44,003 nt of DNA from Bacteroidales bacterium. GTDB lineage: Bacteria; Bacteroidota; Bacteroidia; Bacteroidales; UBA10428. Where the stretch lies: the NCBI GenBank assembly GCA_016935615.1, contig JAFGQO010000225.1:1-44003 (forward strand), read 5' to 3'. Shown piece by piece: positions 35,271 to 43,029 of the stretch (position 1 is the first letter of the stretch; every line of letters begins with the position of its first letter). The position numbers were made by a program, and so were the translations under genes. The notes under the pieces were generated by a model that saw only the letters and a program-made list of their open reading frames with translations, was not told the origin of the DNA and searched no databases.

Positions 35271-35283
35271 TTTTCTGTGAAAT
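35271..35283. promoter_or_regulatory. Second, mirrored copy of the araA upstream motif
   Basis: TTTTCTGTGAAAT is the exact 13-nt reverse complement of 35187-35199. Unlike the first copy it lacks an adjacent second half-site. It lies about 170 bp before the araA start. Confidence 0.35.
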
Positions 35284-35431
35284 CCAATACAGAGTCATAA
35301 GAAAGGGCGAAAAATTTTTAGTTATAAACTGATTGCAGGATAAATACAGAAAAAACAATTCCGAGGATTAATACAGGATAACCGGACGAATAATGACTTT
35401 AAGAACAAAAAATACTATTGGCAAAGGTTTT

Positions 35432-38170
35432 CTATTTTTTCTGAAGTTTTTGAATGGTTTTTTTCAATTCAGATTCTCTTTTTTCATATTCTGAACGAAT
35501 TTTTTCATTTTCGGCGATCCGTTTCTGGAGATCCTCCTGTATTGTCTGCATTTCTTCAAGATTTTGTCTTAATTCTTCCTCCTGGGCCAGCAATTCTTCA
35601 TTCCTCTGTTTGATTTCCATCTCCATTTCCATCGTTTTTGTTACATCTTTGGAAATTCCGTAGGTACCAATGATTTCTCCTTTCTCATTATACAATGGCA
35701 TTTTGGAAGTGCTAACCCAGGTAATTCTCCCATCGGCATGTGTTTCTTTTTCCAGTTTGTCTATGATAGGTTTTCCTGTTTTAATGATGTTCATTTCATC
35801 TTCGAAAGCCGGTCTTGCATGTTCTTCGGTAAAAAAGTCAAAATCGCTCTTTCCGTACAGATCCTCAACTTTTTTTACTTTAAACAGTTTAGCCATTGAT
35901 TTACTGACTTTGATAAACCTGCTTTCTTTGTCTTTGAAATAAATCGATTCTTTAGCATTGTCAAGCAAGGTATCCATCAGCGCTTTTTCCTGCGACAATT
36001 TGTTCTTTTGTCTTTCCAGTTCTTCCTGTACCGTCTGCATTTCTTCAAGGTTCTGTCTTAATTCTTCTTCCTGGGCCTGCAACTCTTCATTTCTCTGTTT
36101 GATTTCCATCTCCATCTCCTTGGATTTTGTCACATCTTTGGAAATCCCATAGGTGCCGACAATTTCACCTTTCTCGTTGTAAAGAGGCATTTTGGAAGTA
36201 CTTACCCAGGTAATTCTTCCATCGGCATGGGTTTCTTTTTCCAGTTTGTCTATGATGGGCTTTCCTGTTTTAATGATGTTCATTTCATCTTCGAAAGCCG
36301 GTCTTGCATGCTCTTCGGTGAAAAAATCAAAATCATTTTTTCCATACATATTCTCCACTTTCTTGACTTTGAAAAGTTTTGCCATGGAGTTGCTGGCTTT
36401 GATAAACCTGCTCTCCTTATCTTTGAAATAAATTGATTCTTTTGCATTCATAAGCAATGTATCCATTAATGCTTTTTCCTGCGACAATTCTTTCTTTTGT
36501 CTTTCCAGCTCATCCTGCACTGCCTGCATTTCTTCAAGGTTCTGTCTCAATTCTTCTTCCTGGGCCTGTAATTCTTCATTTCTTTGGTTCACTTCCTGTT
36601 CCATTTCAACAGCGCGGGTTATATCTTTTGATATTCCAAATGTTCCAACAATCTCACCCTTCTCATTGTATAATGGCATCTTGGAAGTAGTAACCCAGGT
36701 AATTCTTCCGTCGGCATGGGTTTCTTTTTCTCTTTTATCCAGTATGGGTTTTCCTGTTTTGATGATGTTCATTTCATCTTCGAATGCAGGTTTTGCATGT
36801 TCTTCTGTGAAAAAATCAAAATCATTTTTCCCATACAGATTTTCAACTTTTTTAACCTTGAAAAGTTTTGCCATAGAATTGCTGGCTTTGATAAACCTGC
36901 TTTCCTTATCTTTGAAATAAATTGATTCTTTTGCATTGATAAGCAAAGTATCCATCAGCGCTTTTTCTTGTGCCAATTCGTCTTTTTGTCGCTGCAATTC
37001 TTCCTGGACACTTTGCATTTCCTCCATATTTTGTCTTAATTCTTCCTCCTGTGCATGCAATTCTTCAGTTTGTGCTTCTGACTGTTCAAGCATGAGTTTC
37101 ATTTTATCTGTTGCAGATTGAATGGCAATAGCAGATGCAATATTGTAGGCAAGCTTTTCAATAAATTCAATTTTGTATTTTTCCAGTTTATGGAAAGAAG
37201 CTATCTCAATGACACCGAGTTTATTTTCATCCTGGACAAGGGGTATGAACACTATATTCTTTGGCGAACTTTTTCCCAAACCGGATTCTATTTTAGTATA
37301 ACTATCAGGGATGTTTTCCAACTCCAGTGTTTTTCCTTCATTAAAACATGTTCCAATGTACCCTTCACCTGGTTTGAAGGTACTTTTTATCTTGGTCTGA
37401 TCTGCTGCATATGAGTTCAGTACCTGTAAAGTATTTTTGTCTTCATTTAAGAGATAAATTACACCTGAATTGCCACTTATATAGCCTACCAGTTCATAGA
37501 TAAGATGCTGGCCCAGCTTTTTCAGATCTTCCTTGTTTTTTGAGATAATATCTGAAAACTTTGACAGACCAACGGCTTGAAATTTAAGTTCTTCTTCTTT
37601 CTCAAACTTATCCTTATATTCCAGTTCCTTTTTTTCAAATTCCATTTCGCGTTCCTTAAGAAGCGATTGGAGTTCCTTGTATTGCTTCTTTACTTCTTTC
37701 TCACGGTCTTTTATTTTTTCAACAATATCCAGATGAAACTTATAGGCAAACGGACTGACAAGCAATATTAGAATAAGTGTGAACCACCATTTTTGATAAA
37801 AGCGGATATTTTTTGCAGTAGCTGATTCTTTTTTTTCCAATGAAGCAGTTAAATTTGCTTCATCACGAATGGTATCTGCTGTTTTCTTGGTTTCTGTCTG
37901 AATATATCCTGACCCTGAATCAATAAAAGCCGTATCTGCAGTTGTCTCAGTTATTATTGCAGATTCGACCTGCAGGTCGTAGGAATCTGTTTCTGTGCCG
38001 TTATCAGGAATTGACACATTCATTTCATTGAATGGATCTTCTTCAAAAATTAAAGTATCCTGGAAATCTTGTGCCGATGTTGTATAGCTTATATATAGCA
38101 ATACATAGAAAAAAATTATTCTTGGAGCTCTGTGATAAAAGACCATTGCCGGATATGTTTTTTGTTCCAC
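35432..38170 (-). CDS. Membrane sensor with GAF and three PAS repeats, no output domain
   Basis: A 912-residue protein: an N-terminal signal-like helix (15-33), a low-complexity Thr/Glu-rich extracytoplasmic part, a membrane helix (129-147), a coiled coil (150-200), a GAF domain (about 218-350), then three units of coiled coil plus PAS/PAC. Each unit is 163 residues (489 bp), nearly identical in protein and DNA, with PAS cores at about 403-530, 566-693 and 729-856 (KESIYFKDKESRFIK...THADGRITWV...GISKD). The protein ends in a coiled coil. There is no kinase, cyclase, EAL, methyl-acceptor or DNA-binding domain, so signalling must go through a partner. It stands alone between araA and the sulfatase-fold gene. 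Confidence 0.85.
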   Translation of the reverse strand: MEQKTYPAMVFYHRAPRIIFFYVLLYISYTTSAQDFQDTLIFEEDPFNEMNVSIPDNGTETDSYDLQVESAIITETTADTAFIDSGSGYIQTETKKTADTIRDEANLTASLEKKESATAKNIRFYQKWWFTLILILLVSPFAYKFHLDIVEKIKDREKEVKKQYKELQSLLKEREMEFEKKELEYKDKFEKEEELKFQAVGLSKFSDIISKNKEDLKKLGQHLIYELVGYISGNSGVIYLLNEDKNTLQVLNSYAADQTKIKSTFKPGEGYIGTCFNEGKTLELENIPDSYTKIESGLGKSSPKNIVFIPLVQDENKLGVIEIASFHKLEKYKIEFIEKLAYNIASAIAIQSATDKMKLMLEQSEAQTEELHAQEEELRQNMEEMQSVQEELQRQKDELAQEKALMDTLLINAKESIYFKDKESRFIKASNSMAKLFKVKKVENLYGKNDFDFFTEEHAKPAFEDEMNIIKTGKPILDKREKETHADGRITWVTTSKMPLYNEKGEIVGTFGISKDITRAVEMEQEVNQRNEELQAQEEELRQNLEEMQAVQDELERQKKELSQEKALMDTLLMNAKESIYFKDKESRFIKASNSMAKLFKVKKVENMYGKNDFDFFTEEHARPAFEDEMNIIKTGKPIIDKLEKETHADGRITWVSTSKMPLYNEKGEIVGTYGISKDVTKSKEMEMEIKQRNEELQAQEEELRQNLEEMQTVQEELERQKNKLSQEKALMDTLLDNAKESIYFKDKESRFIKVSKSMAKLFKVKKVEDLYGKSDFDFFTEEHARPAFEDEMNIIKTGKPIIDKLEKETHADGRITWVSTSKMPLYNEKGEIIGTYGISKDVTKTMEMEMEIKQRNEELLAQEEELRQNLEEMQTIQEDLQKRIAENEKIRSEYEKRESELKKTIQKLQKK
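35555..37060 (-). repeat. Three tandem 489-bp repeats inside the triple-PAS gene
   Basis: Matched landmarks recur with constant spacing. CTTTGAAAT occurs at 35932, 36421 and 36910, so the period is 489 bp or 163 codons, in frame. The copies differ by scattered, mostly silent substitutions. The limits given are approximate. Confidence 0.8.
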
Positions 38171-38301
38171 CTTAAGTTAAATATTTTTTTACTATCATAC
38201 GGGATGATATGATAACAATTTTTCATTCGAATTTATAGTTGATGAAGAAAAAATCGATATATTTTTGCCTGAAATTTTGAAAAATCATCTTTTCCGGCAT
38301 A

Positions 38302-40128
38302 TTATCTGTCCAGGAGATCATCATAAAGTAACTGATAAAATGCTTTGGCTTCCATTAGTTTCTCTTTTTGTAATTTCCCTTTTCGTACAATAGGTTGATC
38401 TGGTTGCCGGTTGTATATATATTCCAGAGAATCGGATACAAAACCAAAGCCGTTATTGATCGTGTAAACTACCTGCATTGGCGGATTGACAGAAAAAATA
38501 TTTTTACCAAACAAATAGTCATCCGAATTTATTTCGAGCTGAGAAAGAAGTGTTTTGGCCAGATCTGTCTGACTGCTAATAACAGAAACCACTGTGTCTT
38601 TGGTGCATAAGACATCTCCATACCAGATCATCGGGATATGATACTTTTGTGCCGAGTTGAAGTCTACATTTCCAGGCCAGACAGTGCCGTGATCCGAGAT
38701 GATGATAACAAGCGTATTTCCAAGATGTTTTCCGTATTCCAGGTCATGGATAAATTTACCAAGAAAGTGATCAGTGTAGTAAACAGAATTACAGAACTTT
38801 ATTTCTTCACTTTTCCCTTCCAAATAAGGTTCCATAGGTATATCGAAGGGAGGGTGACTGCTTAAGGTGAATAAAGAAAGAAAATAGGGCTTCTTAAATG
38901 AACTTATGTCCTTCAGCGCTTTTGTGAATAGATGCTCGTCAGGAACTCCCCATTTGGATATATTCTCTGATCCCGGAAAGTCATTTTTTGAAACAAAGGT
39001 TTCGAAGCCTGCATTCATTAAGTAGGATTTATAATTGGCAAAATCGATATCTCCTCCATAATAAAAATATGTGCTATACCCATATTTTTTTAATGTTTTT
39101 GGAAGACCGGGAAGATTTTGAGTTTTGTTTGGAAATTTGATAATAGAGGTTGTAGGTTGAGACGGATACCCGCTGAAAATGGCCGGCATCGCCTTATCTG
39201 TTCTGTCTCCACTGGCATAGACTTTTGAAAACAGAATACCTTCTTTAGCAAGCAAATCCAGGTTGGGAGTAACCTGAATCTGTCCGTTCAGACAGCCTGT
39301 CGCATTGGCTGAAAAACTTTCCAGGACAATAAGAAGAATATTAGGTTTCCCTTTTTTGATGATTTGCAGGTATGAATTTTCGCTTTTAGTAAATGATGAA
39401 GCTAATTTTTCAGCATCGTCTGCAGGTAAAAACTGATAAGGATTATCAGAGATTTCAAAATTTGTCAATGAAAACCCAATATTCCAGGGAAGGTTAATCG
39501 CTGCATGGTTTGCAAAAGTATTATCACTGAAATATGCAGAACTGATATTGATTACAGATACTCCAAATCCTCCACGAATGGGAAGAAACAGGAATACAAA
39601 AAATAAAAATATTGAGATAAACGACCACAGGGATTTTTGTCCTTTAAAAGATTTGGCAGCAAAAGTGATTTGAAAAAGATATACAAAGGCAGCGACCATT
39701 GATGCAGCAATTAATAAATGGCTTAGAATGAATAAAAGAGAAACTGATGCAAATGCTTCTTTTGGCTTTGTGATATACAGAAGTGGTGTTGCGTCCATCC
39801 TATATCCCCATTCACGATAAAGTGCCAGATCAGCAACAGCCAGAAAAGAAATAACAACAAGTATCGACCAGGTGTAAATCTTAATGATTCGATGTGATTG
39901 AAGTGGCTGATAAAAATGAAAAATCAAAACAGTGATCAATGGAATCAGCATTATATAAGCCGAGGCAGATAAATCCAGTTTGAAACCATGCAGAAATATA
40001 TTTCCCCACAGATCCGGAATTTCAAATGATTTTTCATGATAATATACAAGGAAAATTATTTTCAGGACGATAAAAAAGAATAGCCAGTATAGATAGTATT
40101 TTAACAGATATTTAATAGGTGTGAACAT
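38302..40128 (-). CDS. LTA synthase-family membrane sulfatase-fold enzyme
   Basis: A 608-residue protein with about five N-terminal membrane helices (10-185) and an extracytoplasmic alkaline-phosphatase/sulfatase-fold domain from about residue 260. The metal and nucleophile residues of LtaS-like enzymes are visible: Glu270 in LLIVLESFSANATG, Thr310 in SGDRTDKAMPAIFSG, and the Asp-His pair in IIISDHGTVW. In Gram-negative bacteria, members transfer phosphoglycerol or phosphoethanolamine to glycans or lipid A, or act as phosphatases. The actual donor and acceptor cannot be told. It is monocistronic, upstream of the triple-PAS gene (131-bp gap) and divergent from the HdeD-like gene. Confidence 0.88.
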   Translation of the reverse strand: MFTPIKYLLKYYLYWLFFFIVLKIIFLVYYHEKSFEIPDLWGNIFLHGFKLDLSASAYIMLIPLITVLIFHFYQPLQSHRIIKIYTWSILVVISFLAVADLALYREWGYRMDATPLLYITKPKEAFASVSLLFILSHLLIAASMVAAFVYLFQITFAAKSFKGQKSLWSFISIFLFFVFLFLPIRGGFGVSVINISSAYFSDNTFANHAAINLPWNIGFSLTNFEISDNPYQFLPADDAEKLASSFTKSENSYLQIIKKGKPNILLIVLESFSANATGCLNGQIQVTPNLDLLAKEGILFSKVYASGDRTDKAMPAIFSGYPSQPTTSIIKFPNKTQNLPGLPKTLKKYGYSTYFYYGGDIDFANYKSYLMNAGFETFVSKNDFPGSENISKWGVPDEHLFTKALKDISSFKKPYFLSLFTLSSHPPFDIPMEPYLEGKSEEIKFCNSVYYTDHFLGKFIHDLEYGKHLGNTLVIIISDHGTVWPGNVDFNSAQKYHIPMIWYGDVLCTKDTVVSVISSQTDLAKTLLSQLEINSDDYLFGKNIFSVNPPMQVVYTINNGFGFVSDSLEYIYNRQPDQPIVRKGKLQKEKLMEAKAFYQLLYDDLLDR

Positions 40129-40207
40129 GGATCATGCGATTGATTGTGAGATTTTTTCCGGTTGTTAGGATTGATTTTATTATAGATCTATGTATAACTA
40201 TTGATCA

Positions 40208-40236
40208 TTTGCCTAAATTAGTATTTAATATTTTTA
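40208..40236 (+). promoter_or_regulatory. Candidate Bacteroidota promoter of the HdeD-like gene
   Basis: TTTG (40208-40211), a 17-nt spacer, then TATTTTTA (40229-40236), seven of eight matches to TAnnTTTG. Expected transcription start is about 40243, only a few bases before the ATG at 40249. Spacing is near that of the consensus -33/-7 promoter. Confidence 0.35.
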
Positions 40237-40248
40237 TTTACATTCATT

Positions 40249-40794
40249 ATGAAAAAACATATAAAATTGTATAAACATTGGTATTTGCTTACTCTTAGAG
40301 GCTTTTTGATTATCACTATGGGAGTATTTGCGTTATTTTTACCTTCCTACGAAAGCAAAATCAGATTCATCAAAATTTTTGAACTTTTTGCCATTGCAAG
40401 TGGCATTTTAATGATACAGTCGGCCATTTTTAACCGACATCATTTGAATTGGCAATGGATGCTTGTTGGGGGTTTAATTGATTTTTCATTTGGTATCATG
40501 TTATGGTTAGTACCTGAGATATCGTCTAAGTCGATTGTTCTTGTTTTGGCTGTCTGGTTTTTGTATACCGGAGTATTACAGGCAGTGGAATCCATTGTAT
40601 TAATACACGAAAGTATTATGAACTGGTGGTTTGAACTTATTTCCGGCATTCTGTCCTTTGTAATGGCATTTCTTCTGATTGCATTAAGGATGCATGAAAA
40701 AAGAGAAGTGTTTTTCATTCTGGGTATAATGGCTTGTATTTATGGCCTGTTTATTCTAATCTCATCCCTTATTCTGTTTGAGCCTGAGGATTGA
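40249..40794 (+). CDS. HdeD-like (DUF308) membrane protein
   Basis: A 181-residue inner-membrane protein with about six hydrophobic helices arranged as pairs: WYLLTLRGFLIITMGVFALF, IASGILMIQSAIF, WMLVGGLIDFSFGIMLWL, ILVLAVWFLYTGVLQAV, WWFELISGILSFVMAFLL and FFILGIMACIYGLFILI. Repeated Gly-Ile/Leu-rich segments with LRG and LIDFSFGI fit the HdeD/DUF308 family, linked to acid stress in E. coli but otherwise of unknown function. No catalytic motif is visible. It stands alone, divergent from the sulfatase-fold gene. Confidence 0.68.
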   Translation: MKKHIKLYKHWYLLTLRGFLIITMGVFALFLPSYESKIRFIKIFELFAIASGILMIQSAIFNRHHLNWQWMLVGGLIDFSFGIMLWLVPEISSKSIVLVLAVWFLYTGVLQAVESIVLIHESIMNWWFELISGILSFVMAFLLIALRMHEKREVFFILGIMACIYGLFILISSLILFEPED

Positions 40795-41628
40795 TCCTGG
40801 AGTAGATAAATATCATTCTGTTATTCTATGAATGCACTTTACAAATGATGAATTGTAACAGTCTGATCGCTTTGCAAACATGCTTTTGCCGGAACTATAT
40901 TATCAGTAAAAGAGGTCTGATTTTTCAAACCGGGATTGTTTTCACCGGATTTTCAGTTTGTTTACTCTGTACTTTCCGTTTTTATTCATATCAGATATTA
41001 AATTTCAATGGGTACATTCAATACCACAAAAGAGGGATTGATTGTTATTGCAGTAAGTTCTGTAAGTGAATTTTATTCAAAGCTTAAAATGTAAAAACCT
41101 TAAACTTTGCCAAGAAACACTTGCCGGTTTTATTAACAATGATGAAAATATACTTTTACTCTTGGAATAAAATTGAATCTGCTATTCTGCATTTTCTCAC
41201 CGAAGGACTGTTTTACATTTCATGCATTCTAAATAATAACTAAATAGTAATTTTTTTATAAGGATTATTCGTTTATTGCAGCGGAATGAATTATCCCGGA
41301 TAACCAGAGCTTAAGATTCAGAAATTAAATAACATACAACAAAGTATGTGTTTGAATTATCTTAACCTATTCATAATTTTTACTTCACACGGACTCGAAA
41401 ACTCTAATTTATTTTTACACAGGAATCAATCGTTGTTGATATGGACAATTTAGTCAATCCAAATGAATAGTTTATCAACAAAATATTGATTTAGGTTTTT
41501 TGTTTTATTACATTTGCTGACAATTATCAGTAATTTAATTTTTGTGCCGATAATTTGAAAGACTAAACTGATAACTTGGGAGTAATTTTTATTTGAATTT
41601 TTAACCCTAAAACCAACCGCTCGTTAGG
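40795..41628. other. Long intergenic region ahead of the sugar transferase gene
   Basis: 834 bp, very AT-rich, without a credible ORF. The longest frame, 74 codons at 40845-41069, has odd composition and no plausible start context. The only strong structure seen is the hairpin with T-run at 41424-41502. The region may hold a long leader, a small RNA gene, or decayed sequence. Confidence 0.55.
41424..41502 (+). terminator. Terminator-like hairpin upstream of the sugar transferase gene
   Basis: An 18-nt arm at 41424-41441 (AATCAATCGTTGTTGATA) pairs imperfectly with 41473-41491 (TATCAACAAAATATTGATT). After three or four bases comes GGTTTTTTG followed by TTTT. The loop is about 31 nt. No gene ends nearby on this strand, so it would end a small RNA or act as an attenuator in the leader of the gene at 41629. 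AT-rich stems arise by chance, hence moderate confidence. Confidence 0.4.
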
Positions 41629-42795
41629 ATGAAAGGTTATATGCATTATGTGCATGACATTCCTGATAAGGATGATGTCAGAATTTTTCCGAATATTTAC
41701 AGAAGACCCAGAAAGAGGATCCAGGACTTTAGAAGGAAAATTCAGAGTATTAATGAATTGCAGAAATCAATTCTGTCAGAATCAAACCAGGATGTTTTTG
41801 ATTTTATTTCTGAACACCTCGACCTGAATAAATATTTCAGGCATATTATTTTTACAACGAATTCAAGATCGTATGTGGATAGTGTTGATTTCAGCAATGT
41901 CAGGGCTATCATTAATTTTAAGCCGATTAATCACATCAGGTATCTTAATGAGCACTTTAAGTCGGTTAATAAACTTTTGCCCGATGCAGGTATTTATATT
42001 GGAAGATTTCAATCTTATCACTATAGAAAACTCAGTTTGTATAAAAGATTTGGATTTGTAATTGGAAGATCAATATGGTTTGTTGATTTCATTTTTAATC
42101 GGGTAATCCCCAGGATAAGGTTTTTAAAGGATGTATATAATACACTGACTCAAAGAAAGTATCATGTTATTTCGCAGGCAGAAACACTGGGAAGACTTGT
42201 ATACAATGGCTTTGAAATTATTGAATATAAGGAAGTCAGCGGTCTTTCCTATTTTGTTGTGATAAAAACCAAAGAGCCAAACAATCATCCTGAGCCATCT
42301 TATCATGCCCTGATTAAATTAAGAAGGATTGGAAAAGGTGGCAAGTTGATCGATGTCTACAAATTCAGAACAATGAATCCTTATTCTGAATACATCCAGG
42401 ATTTTGTTCTTAAACTTAACGGCTATAATGAAGTCGGAAAACCTGCCAACGATTTCAGAGTAACAGGATGGGGACGACTCATACGAAAAATATGGCTGGA
42501 TGAAATCCCGCAATTTATTAATGTGATAAAAGGTGAAATGAAACTCTTTGGTGTACGACCATTAAGCAGGGTCAGATTTGCAGAATTGCCGAAAGATATA
42601 CAACAGGAAAGAATCAAATACAAACCGGGATGTTTTCCTCCTTATGTGGCCCTGAATATGCCTGATGATAAAGGGAATATTGAAGCGGAACGAATATACC
42701 TGAGAGATAAGACTCAGCATCCTTATATCACAGATATCCAATATATGTGCAAAGCCCTTTATAATATTTTATCCAATAAAATACGAAGTTCCTGA
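41629..42795 (+). CDS. Sugar transferase (WcaJ/PglC-related) with atypical N-terminal region
   Basis: A 388-residue protein. The C-terminal half has the phosphoglycosyltransferase blocks LRRIGKGGKLIDVYKFRTM (231-249), the catalytic Asp291-Glu292 in LDEIPQFINVIKGEMKLFGVRPL, and a family-like tail. Such enzymes transfer a sugar phosphate to undecaprenyl phosphate to start a polysaccharide. The usual N-terminal membrane hairpin directly before the catalytic part is missing. Instead residues 60-215 resemble a degenerate methyltransferase-like fold (INFKPINHIRYLNEHFKSVNKLLPDAGIYIG), with a hydrophobic-aromatic stretch at 140-166 that might touch the membrane. I recall similar proteins in Bacteroidota, function unproven. 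No other glycan genes are in the window. Confidence 0.75.
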   Translation: MKGYMHYVHDIPDKDDVRIFPNIYRRPRKRIQDFRRKIQSINELQKSILSESNQDVFDFISEHLDLNKYFRHIIFTTNSRSYVDSVDFSNVRAIINFKPINHIRYLNEHFKSVNKLLPDAGIYIGRFQSYHYRKLSLYKRFGFVIGRSIWFVDFIFNRVIPRIRFLKDVYNTLTQRKYHVISQAETLGRLVYNGFEIIEYKEVSGLSYFVVIKTKEPNNHPEPSYHALIKLRRIGKGGKLIDVYKFRTMNPYSEYIQDFVLKLNGYNEVGKPANDFRVTGWGRLIRKIWLDEIPQFINVIKGEMKLFGVRPLSRVRFAELPKDIQQERIKYKPGCFPPYVALNMPDDKGNIEAERIYLRDKTQHPYITDIQYMCKALYNILSNKIRSS

Positions 42796-43029
42796 TCAAT
42801 GTATAAAGCAGGATTCCTATTTATTCATAATTTATCAACAAACAAAATTCTGTATCCGGCTCTGATAAGAGTATTTTTTCATTATTATGTCAGCATCGTT
42901 TGTGCCATGATTATCCGGAACAAATGATAGTACTTTTTAGAGGAATACATACTCCTGCTTTTTGTTCACCGGAATTATTTCTGAGCAATATTCTGATCCC
43001 TGTATAATTAATAAAAAAGTACAACTCGA

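Larger units (their letters stand above)
35105..35431. other. Leader/promoter region of the arabinose operon
   Basis: A 327-bp AT-rich gap with no gene, between the stop of the triple-PAS sensor gene and araA. The operon promoter must lie here. It contains the symmetric sites listed separately (35187-35204 and 35271-35283). I could not find an exact TAnnTTTG box on the minus strand. Confidence 0.6.

Noticed and set aside
35454..37121. Several similar plus-strand ORFs opposite the triple-PAS gene, which resemble one another
   Set aside because: They are antisense shadows, similar only because the sense gene is triplicated.
40845..41069. 74-codon Cys-rich ORF after the HdeD-like gene
   Set aside because: No start context, odd composition and no recognisable family. 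Kept as non-coding.
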